Shown here one piece after another: positions 43,081 through 53,733 of a stretch of 64,000 bases of DNA. Under the pieces are notes generated by a model, which was given only the letters and a program-made list of their open reading frames with translations, had not been told where the DNA came from and searched no databases. Origin of the DNA: Palaemon carinicauda (Eukaryota; Arthropoda; Malacostraca; Decapoda; Palaemonidae); assembly GCF_036898095.1 (NCBI RefSeq), contig NC_090761.1:43960407-44024406 (forward strand), given 5' to 3'. Within the stretch, counting starts at the first letter, position 1. The number at the start of each line of letters is the position of its first letter. The translations under genes and the position numbers were made by a program.

Positions 43081-43760
43081 AAGGGACTTTGACGAAGGAA
43101 AAATCTATTTCTGGGCGAGGAACCTGTGTCGCCCAGTGAAATGCTCCTTAAAGCACCATTTCTAAGGTATAAATATTGCTAAATATACCAGAGAAAAAAG
43201 TTGCATGGAATTCCAGGAATATACCCAGCTTGCTCACCCTTATAGGGTGTCGGTATAATAACTGGGGCGTGTGAAACCACTACCAGAGGTCCCTTACCAA
43301 TTAGCCTTCTTCCTCAACATCCCCCGTTACTACGAGGTGTCGTTCTCTACAGCTACTGTCCCCCCCACCACTACCACTACCCATCCTTCCTTCTAAGCAC
43401 CTGTGAACGTTCAGACGTGTTTTTCATAGTTCTGTGTTATTTTGTGTTTTTGAAGATGTCAGACATTTTGGAGATCCCTGCTCCCAAGTTGAGTATTATA
43501 TTTGTCTGTTTGGGATTTCTAGGTAGCGACACACGTTCATTTAATAACCTTGTTGGTTTTTCTCTCAGCCGCTTTGTTGACGCTCCCATTTGGAACTAAC
43601 AAGGATTCTGGTTGGGGCCTTTCTTTTACTTATCCGCCAATCCAAGTTTGGGTTTTGGTAGATCTGATCATTTTGGTCCATATGCTATACCCTGTTCTGT
43701 AGTATGCGTATATCAGCATTTTGTTGTCTTTCAGTGCCAGCCCACTTTGCATGAAGATGT
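43081..43760 (+). mobile_element. Possible 5' fragment of an unclassified repeat
   Basis: Sequence composition changes at GACGAAGGAAAAATCTATTT and stays less AT-rich to about 43760. It contains a C-rich stretch and a short MSDILEIPAPKL reading start at 43456 that stops after about 47 codons. The layout (leader, MSD start) recalls the 5' end of the DIRS copies, but I see no ITR, RT or YR. A truncated insertion is my best guess. Confidence 0.3.
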
Positions 43761-43924
43761 AGCAAGTTTTTTATATAATCTCTAGATCACTAAAAAATAT
43801 CTTTGCATTCAATTTCAAACAAAAGTTTGAATTTCTCAACATATAAGATAGATTTACTTATGTGGTTAATATTTCAGCAAACAAATGTAAGTTGTAGCAC
43901 ACTTAATACATATTTTATTTCCAG

Positions 43925-44136
43925 GTTGTGTCTGGTGGAGTTGCCTGTAACCAATACATAAGAGAAGCATTGTCATTATTGTGCACTAAGATGGGATATA
44001 AGCTTTTTTATCCACCACCAAAACTTTGCACAGATAATGGAATTATGATTGCTTGGAATGGAATGGAAAGATGGAAAGCCAAGAGTGGTATTTTATATAA
44101 CAAGGATGATATTGAAGCCGTTGGTTTTCAGTCCAA
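43925..44136 (+). CDS. OSGEPL1: OSGEPL1 exon with SGGVACN and CTDNG motifs
   Basis: Begins [16 protein letters not shown] and continues to [17 protein letters not shown] and ERWKAKSGI. SGGVAxN is the second glycine-rich nucleotide-binding segment, and [11 protein letters not shown] contains the conserved aspartate that ligates the metal. The acceptor is TTTCCAG at 43921-43924. The donor is at 44137 (GTAAGT), leaving two bases of a lysine codon (phase 2). All catalytic-motif residues expected in this part of the family are present. Confidence 0.95.
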
Positions 44137-44442
44137 GTAAGTTTCTAAAGATAAATGGTGAACAGATGCCTCAGGAAATTACATGTAGGTTTATGTAAAG
44201 TTGGTGGTCATATTAGTTTGATGAATCTTACCTCCAGGTTACAGTGCTCATCTTCAAAGCACAAAATCGATATTTAACTAAAGAAAAAATTACAGTCTCT
44301 CCTCCGGGGTAACCCATGTTGGAGCCCCAACCCGGGGGTGTACCCCCCTAAATGGAGCTCCCACAGCCATATCCCACCATTTGGTCCTCACAATATTTTT
44401 ATTGACATGAGTGACATGATGTCAATAACAAAGTACAGTAAA
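44137..44442 (+). other. Intron sequence before D6, no features
   Basis: Short intronic stretch between the OSGEPL1 donor and D6, with a CCCCGGG-rich patch near 44300-44350. No support for a gene. Confidence 0.5.
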
Positions 44443-44456
44443 TTTTCAATATTAAA

Positions 44457-44615
44457 CTTACCCGATAATCATGTAGCTGTCAACTCCGTTGCCCGACAGA
44501 ATTCTACGGGAGGGATACGCCAGCTATCACTATACTAGAAGGGGGTGTACTCACAAGCGCCACCTGTGGCCAGGTACTACAGTACTTGTTGTTGACGCCA
44601 CCTCACTTTTTCCTC
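44457..44615. repeat. D6 left inverted terminal repeat
   Basis: Pairs with 50896-51054; D6-specific TACTACAGTACTTGTTGTTG and GACGCCACC are mirrored on the right. Confidence 0.9.
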
Positions 44616-44801
44616 TGTCGTGCTTCCGGCAAGACGTTCTTGGATACGCTTATGATTTTGGAGTATTGTTCACGGTTTGGTGAAGTATTTCTCTAAAATT
44701 TGCAGCTATTCGCTATACTAGAAACTTCTATATTAGCTTAGTTAGCTTTTGGAATTAATTTTATGGTGACGAAGAGAGTATGAACTCTCTTTCACCTTTA
44801 A

Positions 44802-45383
44802 ATGGCCGACCCTTCCCTTAGACGGAAGTGTTGGTGTCTAAGAGAGTATAGACTCTCTTTCTTAATTTTGCTTAACAAAAGTTATAGATTTTTTTTTTTA
44901 TATCTCTCCGCCTTTTATAGGCCTCTTCGATTAACTTCCTTTTATTATAAAATTATTAAAATTAATTTTTATATATTCGACCTTTCCTAATGGTAGGCGG
45001 TCTTTTCTTGTACCGAAGTTAATTAACATTGAGCCCGTCATTTCGGTTTTACCTGTTAACATATTATGCTATTTTAATGTTTTTGAAAGAATTTCTTTGA
45101 TAGTCTCGTACTGTTTTCAAAGTTGAACTAACGTTTTGTTTTGTCTCTGCAGTTGTTGACGTTTCAGAACGTTCAACTTGCGCTCTATCGTTACGATAGA
45201 GAGAGAATTTTCACGGTGTCACGTTGCAGTAAGAGTAACCGTGTCTAGCGTTTTGTTCATTCTTTCTTAACTTAATGGTTTTAATTCTACAAAGGAACTT
45301 TTCATTTTGGGAAATATTTTCCTTTAACAATAATATGTTTTAACGATATATATGATTGGGCTCTTCTCTCAGGTTCTAAGTCA

Positions 45384-45414
<31 letters not shown>

Positions 45415-45775
45415 CGGAGGGAGAAAGAGGAGGATAAACGTTTCGTTCAAGCGAGTAACGTTGTTATCGTTTTTGCTCTTCTCCCTAGTCTCTTTAGGGG
45501 AAGAAGGTAAACGTTTCTAGAGTTTTTCTTGTTCTCAAGCTTTATGCGGTGAGAGATTTTAAACGTAGTTTATTTGATCTAGTGTTTAGTCTCCTTCCAG
45601 CCACTGAATTATTTATCTTTCATTAGATTTTTCTGTTACATTGTAATTCTGTTTTCGCAATTACTAACTTTTGAGAAAGGATAGAATTGCGTGTTTCAGG
45701 TACAACCACTTAAAGTTTCGAGTTCAGTGAAATAAGTGCAAACAGAAAATCAAAGTGATAAGTGATTAGCGCAAA
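44802..45775 (+). other. D6 non-coding leader (shared leader type)
   Basis: Starts at MADPSLRRKC, like D3, then AT-rich DNA without ORF. It contains the 8-bp stem CTCTATCG TTA CGATAGAG at 45183-45201, a GA tract (about 45388-45412), and TCCAGCCACTGAATT shared with D3. It ends at GTGTCAG just before the SVR Gag segment. Confidence 0.65.
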
Positions 45776-46853
45776 GTGTGTCAGTGTTGTGCGTGAGGGT
45801 ACTTCTGTGCGTGCCAGTCGTCCTCCCAGTCCGGGACCTCTTGCAAGCTCCCAAGCCCAGGGGAGAAGCAATGTCGAAGGGCAAAAGGGTTCGGCAGGCC
45901 TTGATCGGCGCACAGAAGTATCCTCGGTGGTTGCGGGCGTGTCTTAAGAGACCGTCACTCCCACCCGCAGACGATTGAGCCCTTATTTTGCTCGTCTGCA
46001 GAAGAAATTTCGGGGAGAAAACGCTGGTCTCAGGTCTCAAGACCTCTTAAACGTAAAGTCCAGACCTATGCCAGACGTACGAAGTTAGAGTTCAACAACC
46101 CGGATGCAGTCATTGGGTTAGCTCTGACTCTCCTCAGTCTCAGGTGACTGCACTCCGCCTAAGAGGAGTAAGGTTCTGCCACAACAGATCTCTGCTGTTA
46201 AGGCTTTACCTCAGCAGACCTTAGTGTCTGCCGACCCCAAGTTGACTCTACTGCAGCCCATGCAGTCACAACTTGCGGTCTTGATGCGTGAGTGTCAGGC
46301 TGAGAAGGTTACACCTCCTCCTGCGATCGCTCCGCCTGACCGCAGTACTGCCTGCCAGGCGTACGATGTTGAGGCTCCTCAGGATACCTTACCACGTTCT
46401 GAGTTTACTGTTTCCAGTGGTGTGCAGCTCCCTCCGCCTTCCTTAAGGCAACCTCAGCAATGGGAACAGGAAGCTTATACCTTACTTCCTCCGCTTCCAC
46501 TTGCAGTTCCACCAGTGAGGCAACACTCTCTTGAGGTACAACAACCTCTCCCATCCATGAGTCAGTCTCCTCAGCTCTCGCTGCAGCGAGCTCAACCCTC
46601 CTCAAGGCAAGCACAACACCTTAGCCTTGCGCCTCAGGAACCTCAACTCACGAGACAATTACTGTGTTCTGCGCAGCCACTACCTCATCGCTCACAGCTC
46701 ACACCTCAGGAACCTCAACTCGTTCCTCAGGAACTTGCTACTGCGCATCCGCCAACCACTCAGCAAGCGCAACCCTTGAGGCAGCAACCTCATGCTATGA
46801 GTCAGCCACCTCAACGCATGCATCTGCCACTTTTTCCTCAACTTGAGAAATAA
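45776..46853 (+). pseudogene. D6 Gag-like fragment close to D4 Gag
   Basis: 45776-45947 encodes VREGTSVRASRPPSPGPLAS onward, apparently identical to D4 over about 55 codons. After a frameshift and a 30-bp change, 46224-46853 encodes the Pro/Gln-rich middle (SADPKLTLLQ, PPPAIAPPDRS, PPSLRQPQQWEQE). It stops where AT-rich foreign sequence begins. The closeness to D4 supports recent descent from the same source. Confidence 0.8.
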
Positions 46854-47172
46854 CAAATGACAATAATAACACCTCATTACTTTCATAACTTGCATTTGTA
46901 ATCATATACATGTATGCCTACACAAACATTATAATGGAGGTTATTTGTCTTACTTATATAAAAATATATATGTATTCCTTGCAATATATTTTTAACAATA
47001 TCGCAAAATATGGCAAAATATCTTCAAAACAAAAATGAATCATGAGTTATGAATGTAAGGTAAATATTATGTTGATATTAAAACCCCATGCAAGCATGCA
47101 TGAAGCACTCTAGCACTGGTCATGGAATTTCTGAGAAATGTTAAACGCCATGCAACACGCTCTGCTTACCTT
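46854..47172 (+). other. AT-rich insertion inside D6
   Basis: AT-rich DNA with no similarity to other DIRS copies here, interrupting the Gag remnant. It leads directly into the minisatellite, so both may have arrived together. Confidence 0.5.
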
Positions 47173-47444
47173 ACAGCATGCTCTACATACAGCATGCTCT
47201 GCATACAGCATGCTCTGCATACAGCATGCTCTGCATACAACATGCTCTGCATACAGCATGCTCTGCATTCAGCATGCTCTGCATACAACATGCTCTACAT
47301 ACAGCATGCTCTGCATACAACATGCTCTGCATACAGCATGCTCTGCATTCAGCATGCTCTGCATACAACATGCTCTGCATACAGCATGCTCTGCATACAA
47401 CATGCTCTACATACAGCATGCTCTGCATACAGCATGCTCTGCAT
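47173..47444. repeat. 16-bp minisatellite, 17 copies
   Basis: Unit ACAGCATGCTCTGCAT with variants (ACAAC, TCAGC, CTACAT). The 272-bp array is exactly 17 units. Each unit carries the palindrome GCATGC. Since 16 is not a multiple of three, all three + frames and one - frame are open through the array, producing spurious QHALHTACSAYS-like readings. No gene is implied. Confidence 0.95.
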
Positions 47445-47464
47445 ACCTTTCCGCATGCTTCTCA

Positions 47465-48055
47465 GTCATACATCTTTGGTTGTTGCCAACTCACTAGACT
47501 GTCAAGCAGTTTCATAATGTTGCCTTCTAGTCTGCTGCTTTTGCACCATTGAAACCCTCACTGAGAGAACTTAACTTTTCTCGGATATGGTCCCTGTAGA
47601 TGAGAAAGTGCTTTTCTCCCTCCTTCTGATATTCCCTTGAGGACTCTGTCATTTGGAGAGGAGCCTTTAGCTGCGTAGCCTCCTATGGACTTTTATTTAA
47701 GCATAACATGCTTCCAGGGAAGGTAATGGTTCCACTTCAGTCACTAACCCCGTCTGTTACCACACCTGCTCCCATAGACCTTGAGCTGTGTTGCAAGACA
47801 TACAGTCCAAGCTTAGTCCTTGTTAAAGGATTTTTTGTTTACGGAGTCAGTGTGTCACTGGGAAGACGTTCAACAACCAGCAGAAGTGACTTGTTGTGAC
47901 GCAGTGCGGCAACCTCAGCAACCCGATAAGGAGTTGTCTGTACGACCCAGACAGTCTAGACAGCTTCGGGTTGTCACTGTACTTCCTCGCTTCCCCATGG
48001 TTGACAGTTCACAGACTGTGCAGCAGTACCATGATCTTGTGTCCGGCTCCGTCAG
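47465..48055 (+). pseudogene. D6 Gag-like blocks shared with D3
   Basis: 47465-47700 matches D3 16780-17100 (GGTTGTTGCCA, GTCTGCTGCT, then ATGAGAAAGTGCTGTTCTCC-like sequence). 47705-48050 matches D3 17530-18060 but lacks about 190 bp. Neither is open for more than about 60 codons. These blocks are absent or different in D2 and D4. Confidence 0.65.
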
Positions 48056-49190
48056 ACGACTGGCTTTTAAGAGCTCCCACAAGTCGTCGCTGTCTGGAGA
48101 TTCTCAGATGGACTATGGATCTGACCAAGGAACTGGGCCTCCTGGTCAATTTTGAGGAGTCTCAGCTCATCCCATCCCAGACCATTGTCTCCCTGGGTAT
48201 GGATCTTCAGAGTCGAGCTTTTCGGGCTTTTCCGTCGGCCCCAAGGATCTTCCAAGCCCTAGAATGCATCCAGAGCATGCTGAGAAGGAACCGATGCTCA
48301 GTCAGGTAGTGGATGAGTCTAACAGGGACACTTTCATCGCTGGCCCTGTTCATCGTGTTAGGGAGAATCCACCTCCCCCCCTTCAGTATCATCTAGCTGC
48401 TCACTGGATAATGGACATGACGCTAGAGACGGTCTCAGTTCCTGTTTCCGAAGAGAGGAGGTCTTCTCTCGCGTGTTGTAAGAACAGCTTTCTTCTCAAG
48501 GAAGTCTACCTTTGGCTGTTCAGAAACCCGACCGCCGTCTCCTCTCGGACACATCAGACACGGGCTGGGGTGCGACTTTGGACGGACAGGAATGATCGAG
48601 AACATGGAATCAGGAGCAAAGGACACTTCACATCAATTGCAGGAGTTGTTGGCGGTTCTTCTGGCCTTGATAAACTTCAAGTCCCTCCAGCTTAACAAAG
48701 TGGTGGAGGTGGACTCTGACAACACCACAGCCCTGGCTTACACCTTCAAGCAGGGAGGGACTCTTTCGTGAAGTTGTTCTAGATCGCAAGGGACCTCCTC
48801 ATCTGGTCTAAAGATCGAAAGCTCACGCTGGTAACGAGGTTCATTCAGGGCGGTATGAATGTCATGGCAGATCACCTCAGCCGGAAGGGTCAGGTCATCC
48901 CCACAGAGTGGACCCTTCACAAGAATGTTTGCAGCAGACTTTGGGCCCTGTGGGGTCAGCCAACCATAGATCTGTTCGCTACCTCGATAACCTAGAGACT
49001 CCTATTGTATTGTTCTCCGATTCCAGACCCAGCAGCAGTTCACGTGGATGCTTTTCTGCTGGATTGGTTCCATCTCGACCTGTATGCATTCCCGCCGTTC
49101 AAGATTGTCAACAGGGTACTTCAGAAGTTCTCCTCTCGCAAAGGGACACGGCTGACGTTGGTTGGCTCCGCTCTGGCCCGCGAGAGAATG
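48050..49190 (+). pseudogene. D6 RT end, RNase H and methyltransferase-like remnant
   Basis: Begins inside RT motif C (DDWLLRAPTSRRCLE) and continues through the thumb (LLVNFEESQLIPSQ). A stop near 48308 and further frame changes interrupt it. RNase H pieces (SDTSDTGWGA, VDSDNTTALAYT) and the Dam-like region (YCSPIPDPAAVH, DAFLLDWFHLDLYAFPPF) follow. Point stops, for example TAG near 48993, show decay. Confidence 0.78.
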
Positions 49191-49208
49191 GTTCTTAGAG
49201 GTACTGCA

Positions 49209-50374
49209 ATGGCTGGTCGACATTCCCAGGACTCTTCCTCTAGGAGTGAACCTTCTACGTCTACCTCACGTAAAGAAGGTACACCCGAACCTCCACGCTC
49301 TTCGTCTGACTGCCTTCAGACTTTCGAAAGACTCTCAAGAGCTAGGGGCTTTTCGAAGGAGGCAGCCAGAGCGATTGCCAAAGCAAGGAGAACATCCACT
49401 CTCAGAATCTATCAGTCTCAAAGGGAAGTCTTCCGTAGCTGGTACAAGACCAATGCAGTTTCCTCAACCAGTACCACTGTAACCCAGATTGCTGACTTCC
49501 TGTTATATCTAAGGAAAGTAAGATCCCTTTCAGCTCCTACGATCAAGGGTTACAGAAGTATGTTGGCAGCGGTTTTCCGCCACAGAGGCTTGGATCTTTC
49601 CACCAACAAAGATCTACAGGACCTCCCTAGGTCTTTTGAGACCTCAAAGGAACGTCGGTTGTCCACTCCAGGCTGGAATCTAGACGTGGTCCTAAGGTTC
49701 CTTATGTCATCAAGATTTGAACCTCTCCAATCAGCCTCTTTTTAGGACCTCACATTAAAAACTCTTTTCCTCGTGTGCTTGACAACAGCTAAAAGAGTAA
49801 GTGAGATCCACGCCTTCAGCAGGATCATTGTTTTCACATCTGAAACGGCTACATGTTCCTTGCAGCTCGGTTTTTGCTAAACGAGCTTCCTTCACGTCCT
49901 TGGCCTAAGTCGTTCGAGATCCCAAGCCTGTCCAACTTGGTGGGGAATGAACTGGAGAGAGTACTTTGCCCAGTTAGAGCTCTTAGGTACTATCTAAAAA
50001 GGTCTTAACCTTTACAAGGACAATCAGAAGCCTTATAGTGTGCTATCAAGAAACCTTCTTTTCCAAGTTCTAAGAACTCAGTTTCTTACTATTCAGGCTT
50101 CTGATTAGAGAAACACATTCTCATCTGAAGGAAGAAGACCTTGCTTTGCTGAAGGTAAGGACACATGAAGTGGGAGCTGTGGCTACTTCAGTGGCCTTCA
50201 AACAGAGCCATTCTCTGCAGTGTTATGGATGCAACCTATTGGAGAAGCAAGTCAGTGTTCGCATCATTCTATCTCAAAGATGTCCAGTCTCTTTACGAGT
50301 ACTGCTACACCCTGGGACCATTCGTAGCAACGAATGCAGTAGTAGGCGAGGGCTCAGCCACTACATTCCCATAA
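49209..50374 (+). pseudogene. D6 tyrosine recombinase, broken
   Basis: Open from ATG 49209 to a TAG at 49743-49745 (FKD to F-stop), with the N-terminal region ARGFSKEAARAIAKARRTS and TIKGYRSML. Afterwards the box I region (TTAKRVSEIHAFS) and the CP-V-R-A-L region are interrupted by small indels and a TAA near 50008. The C-terminal part 50165-50374 reads FASFYLKDVQSLYEYC and SAVVGE-like NAVVGEGSA. Box II HEVGAVATS has lost the catalytic arginine (R to G). Confidence 0.82.
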
Positions 50375-50518
50375 TCCCATAACCTTTTAACCTTTCTCTT
50401 GAATACTTTTTATGGGTTGTACGGTCGGCTAAGAAGCCTTCCACATCCTTGTTGATTTGGCGGGTGGTCAATTCTTTCTTGAGAAGCGCCGAGGTTAAAG
50501 GTTGTGATGAGGTCCTTT

Positions 50519-50543
50519 AGTATGGGTTGCAGCCCTGTATACT
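50519..50543 (+). other. D6 conserved 3' hairpin
   Basis: Identical to the D4 hairpin (GGTTGCAGCC core with one wobble). Confidence 0.6.
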
Positions 50544-50758
50544 TTAGCACCTTTGAGTTGATTCAGCCTTCCAAGAGGAACGCTGCGCTCAGTAAGGAAG
50601 ACGATCTTATTAAAGGCAGAGTAACGGTTCAAGTCGACTTCCTTACCAGGTACTTATTATTTCATTGTTATTGTGGATAACTGATTATATGAAATACGGG
50701 ATACTTAGCTATCCTTTAGTCTTGTACACTGGTTTTTCACCCACCCCCCTGGGTGTGA

Positions 50759-50850
50759 ATCAGCTACATGATTATCGGGTAAGTTTAATATTGAAAAATG
50801 TTATTTTCATTAGTAAAATAAATTTTTGAATATACTTACCCGATAATCAT
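50759..50850. repeat. D6 internal complementary region
   Basis: Same sequence plan as the D4 ICR. Confidence 0.92.
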
Positions 50851-50895
50851 GATTTAATTGACCCACCCTTCCTCCCCATAGAGAACCAGTGGACC

Positions 50896-51054
50896 GAGGA
50901 AAAAGTGAGGTGGCGTCAACAACAAGTACTGTAGTACCTGGCCACAGGTGGCGCTTGTGAGTACACCCCCTTCTAGTATAGTGATAGCTGGCGTATCCCT
51001 CCCGTAGAATTCTGTCGGGCAACGGAGTTGACAGCTACATGATTATCGGGTAAG
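50896..51054. repeat. D6 right inverted terminal repeat
   Basis: Reverse complement of 44457-44615, with D6-specific GGCGTCAACAACAAGTACTG. Confidence 0.9.
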
Positions 51055-51091
51055 TATATTCAAAAATTTATTTTACTAATGAAAATAACAT

Positions 51092-51722
51092 TTTTCCTTG
51101 TACGGTCCTGTTAAAAGTTCATCACTCTGTTTTTCTTTTGTTATTTTAAAGCTCTGTAGTGACTGGGTTATTCAGTCAAGTTTTGATCTACTTACCTGAT
51201 GTTAGTAATTTTATTTTCAACATGATAGTTTATGAATACTGATACCTTACTACTGCACAGGTTCAATAGCTGTCTGCCTTGTAAACAATCAAATATTTTT
51301 ATTGATATATTTACATGTATAACATAAGTAAAAATGGTTGCCTTTTGGGGATACAGTTCCTTTAAGTATACCAATGGTTCTCTTGATCCAGATGTCGCAC
51401 TAAGCTGCTTTGATGAAAGCCAGAAATCTTTTTAATCTAATCATGTTCTGTATGTTATGACCACATTCTCCTATTGTTTGGTACATTTTCATTGACCAAA
51501 AAATGTGCTAACCGAATGCCATATTTTCTATGATGGAATTAAGGAAAAGTGGATGGTCATATTCTAGCTTTCAAATTATTTAGTACTACAGTAATGCACT
51601 ATCTTCAACTTTACGTAGGCTAGGATTAGAATATAACTTGTATAAAAAAACAGTATAAAAAACTGCAGTCGTAAAATTTTATATTAAAATCAATCATACG
51701 AAATTGAAGTAAAGAGTTAAAG
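51092..51722 (+). other. Intron sequence between D6 and D7, no features
   Basis: AT-rich intronic DNA. I see nothing that supports a gene or repeat. Confidence 0.5.
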
Positions 51723-51762
51723 ATGACAAATTCGGAGATAATTTGTATTTTTCCTAACCATA

Positions 51763-51930
51763 CAAACCTTAGCTATTTGCATTGGGTTTACTTTCGGAGT
51801 AGCTGAAATTGACGAGCCAATAGATTTTAACGAGGGTTAACTACCCCCGTGCTAGTTAGCGGGGATAGGGGAAGGGGTAGCTTGCTACCCCTCCCCCCTC
51901 ACACACCGGTGATTTGCTTCACTTCACTTA
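51763..51930. repeat. D7 inverted terminal repeat, left in window
   Basis: Pairs with 58965-59125; D7-specific CACCGGTGATTTGCTTCACT and TGACGAGCCAATAGATTTTA are mirrored. Confidence 0.88.
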
Positions 51931-51974
51931 GAGGTAGGACTTGACTTGGGGGACAGGGCTGGCGGGCAAAAAAA

Positions 51975-52072
51975 GCTAAGGTTTGTATGGTTAGGAAAAA
52001 TACAAATTATCTCCGAATTTGTCATTTGTTCCATAACCGAAATACAAACCACGCTATTTACATTGGGTGACT
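51975..52072. repeat. D7 internal complementary region
   Basis: Reverse complement of the left terminus (GGAGATAATTTGTATTTTTC region) followed by that of the right terminus (GGTTACGGAACAA-like, here with one change to CCATAACCG). Confidence 0.9.
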
Positions 52073-52545
52073 TACCCCTTAGGAAGGGTGGAAAGTCCCC
52101 AGCCTTACTGGCTTTGGCTTTACCCGGGGACTCCGACTCCGAGTGAGTATTACTCAAGAGAGGGAGTCCCTGTACCTCAGAAGTTCCTTGCTCCGCAAAG
52201 AACGAGTGGCCTACGTAAGTTGTGTGTGGAGGAAAAAGCGTGACTCGTCCTATGAAGTTGACCTTGAGTCATTTAGATAGGAATCTAGGCTAGGACGTTC
52301 CCAATACCACCTCGTCAGGGTATGGAGGACGCGACAGTATTAAACTTAATACTAGGAACACAAGGGAGCGTGGTTTACCTGCAGAGGTTGAGGTCAGCTA
52401 TGCGTAGACCAGGATGCTGCTTTCCCCAAGAGAGGGGAGGATGAAGAAAGAAGTAAGGGCCAGACATACTCTTTCATTCACGCAGACTAAAACCAGGTAA
52501 CAACGCCCTCAACCTACTGCTACTTGTCCATCAAGGAGCCTGAGG

Positions 52546-53733
52546 TTAGACCAGCTGTTGTGCAGCCACCACAGGGCCGATAGAAAATGTATCGAGGCTC
52601 CTGTGGGTCACGTCCTGCAGGTAGTGGGCTGTGAAGGTCGTTTGACGCTTCCAGACCCCAGCTTGAAGCACCTGCGTCACAGAGAAGTTTTTCTTGAAGG
52701 CCAGGGACGTAGCGATGCCCCTGACGTCGTGTGCCCTAGGGCGACGTGACGGAGGAGGGTCCGGATTCAAGGCGTGGTGGATGACCCTTCGAATCCAAGC
52801 CGAGATGGTATTCTTGGTGACCCTCCTCTTCGTCCTGCCTGTGCTAACAAACAGTGCTTGCACGCGAGGACGAACTGCAGCTGTTCTCTTCAAGTAACAC
52901 CTCAGACTCCTCACTGGGCATAATAGCAGATGGTCTGGGTCGCTTGTTACAGAACGGAGACTCGTGACCCTGAAAGAGTCGAACCGTGGGTCCGGCACTC
53001 CAGGGTTCTGAGTCTTGGCAACAAACTCAGGGACGAACCTGAACGTTACCTCCCCCCATCCCCTTGAATGGGCGACGTCGTACGAGAGACCATGAAGTTC
53101 ACTAACTCGTTTGGCAGAGGCCAACGCGAGCAGGAAAGCCGTCTTCCAAGACAGGTGGCGATCAGAGGCCTGGCGTAATGGTTCGAAGGGAGGTCTCTTA
53201 AGAGCCCTGAGAACCCGAACCACGTTCCATGGAGGAGGTCTCACTTCCGACTGAGGGCAGGTAAACTCATTGCTACGTATGAGTAGAGAGAGTTCCAGCG
53301 AGGAAGAAATGTCCACTCTTTACAGCCTAAAAGCCAAGCTCAAGGCTGAGCGATAGCCTTTCACCGCTGAGACCGAAAGGCGCATTTCCTCCCGCAAATA
53401 AACAAGAAACTCCGCTATTGCTGGAATAGTGGCATCGAGTGGAGAGATACCCCTCCCACGACACCAACCACAGAAGACTCTCCACTTCGCCTGGTAGACT
53501 CCCTCAGAGGACTTTCGCAGGTGCCGAGACATTCTCTCCGCAACCTGTTGCGAAAAGCCTCTCTCCGTGAGGAGACGCTGGACAGTCTCCAGGCGTGAAG
53601 CCGAAGCGAGGCTACGGCTTTGTGGAAGATGTTGCAATGTGGCTGTCTGAGTAGCTTGTGTCGTGGGGGAAGTTCTCTCGGGAGCTCCGTCAGGAGCTGC
53701 AGAAGGTCCGGGAACCATTCCGCGTGATGCCAT
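52546..53733 (-). pseudogene. D7 tyrosine recombinase, one in-frame stop
   Basis: YR of about 395 codons, starting at ATG 53733 (MASRGMVPGPSAAPD), which corresponds to the YR start of D2-D4. The N-terminal region has SLASASRLETVQRLLTERGF and VSAVKGYRSALSLAFRL. A TAA follows at 53320-53322, after which the same frame continues VDISSSLELSLLIRS. The catalytic part has ASAKRVSELHGLSYD (box I Arg), RAHDVRGIATS (box II, His and Arg present) and FTAHYLQDVTHRSLDTF (Tyr). The single stop is the only lesion I see in this ORF. Confidence 0.87.

Larger units (their letters stand above)
44443..51091 (+). mobile_element. D6: coding-poor DIRS-like element, ITR type 2
   Basis: 6.65 kb with ITRs at 44457-44615 and 50896-51054 and an ICR at 50759-50850, all of the D4 type. 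Inside it has the same non-coding leader as D3, a Gag fragment close to D4's, a 16-bp minisatellite inside foreign AT-rich DNA, Gag blocks shared with D3, and then an abrupt join from Gag to RT at the YLDDW motif (about 48055). RNase H, methyltransferase-like and YR remain as broken pieces. The Gag C-terminal half and the RT palm are deleted. ITR copies match each other and differ from D4, so it moved with its own ends. Confidence 0.9.

Noticed and set aside
47173..47444. CRISPR-like array
   Set aside because: No spacers: units are directly adjacent 16-mers, in a eukaryotic intron.
47122..47552. Several ORFs of 80-130 codons over the minisatellite
   Set aside because: They are by-products of a stop-free 16-bp repeat read in different frames.
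7134..51091. LTR retrotransposon interpretation of D2-D4 and D6
   Set aside because: Terminal repeats are inverted, there is no integrase or protease, and an ICR and a tyrosine recombinase are present; this is DIRS-type.
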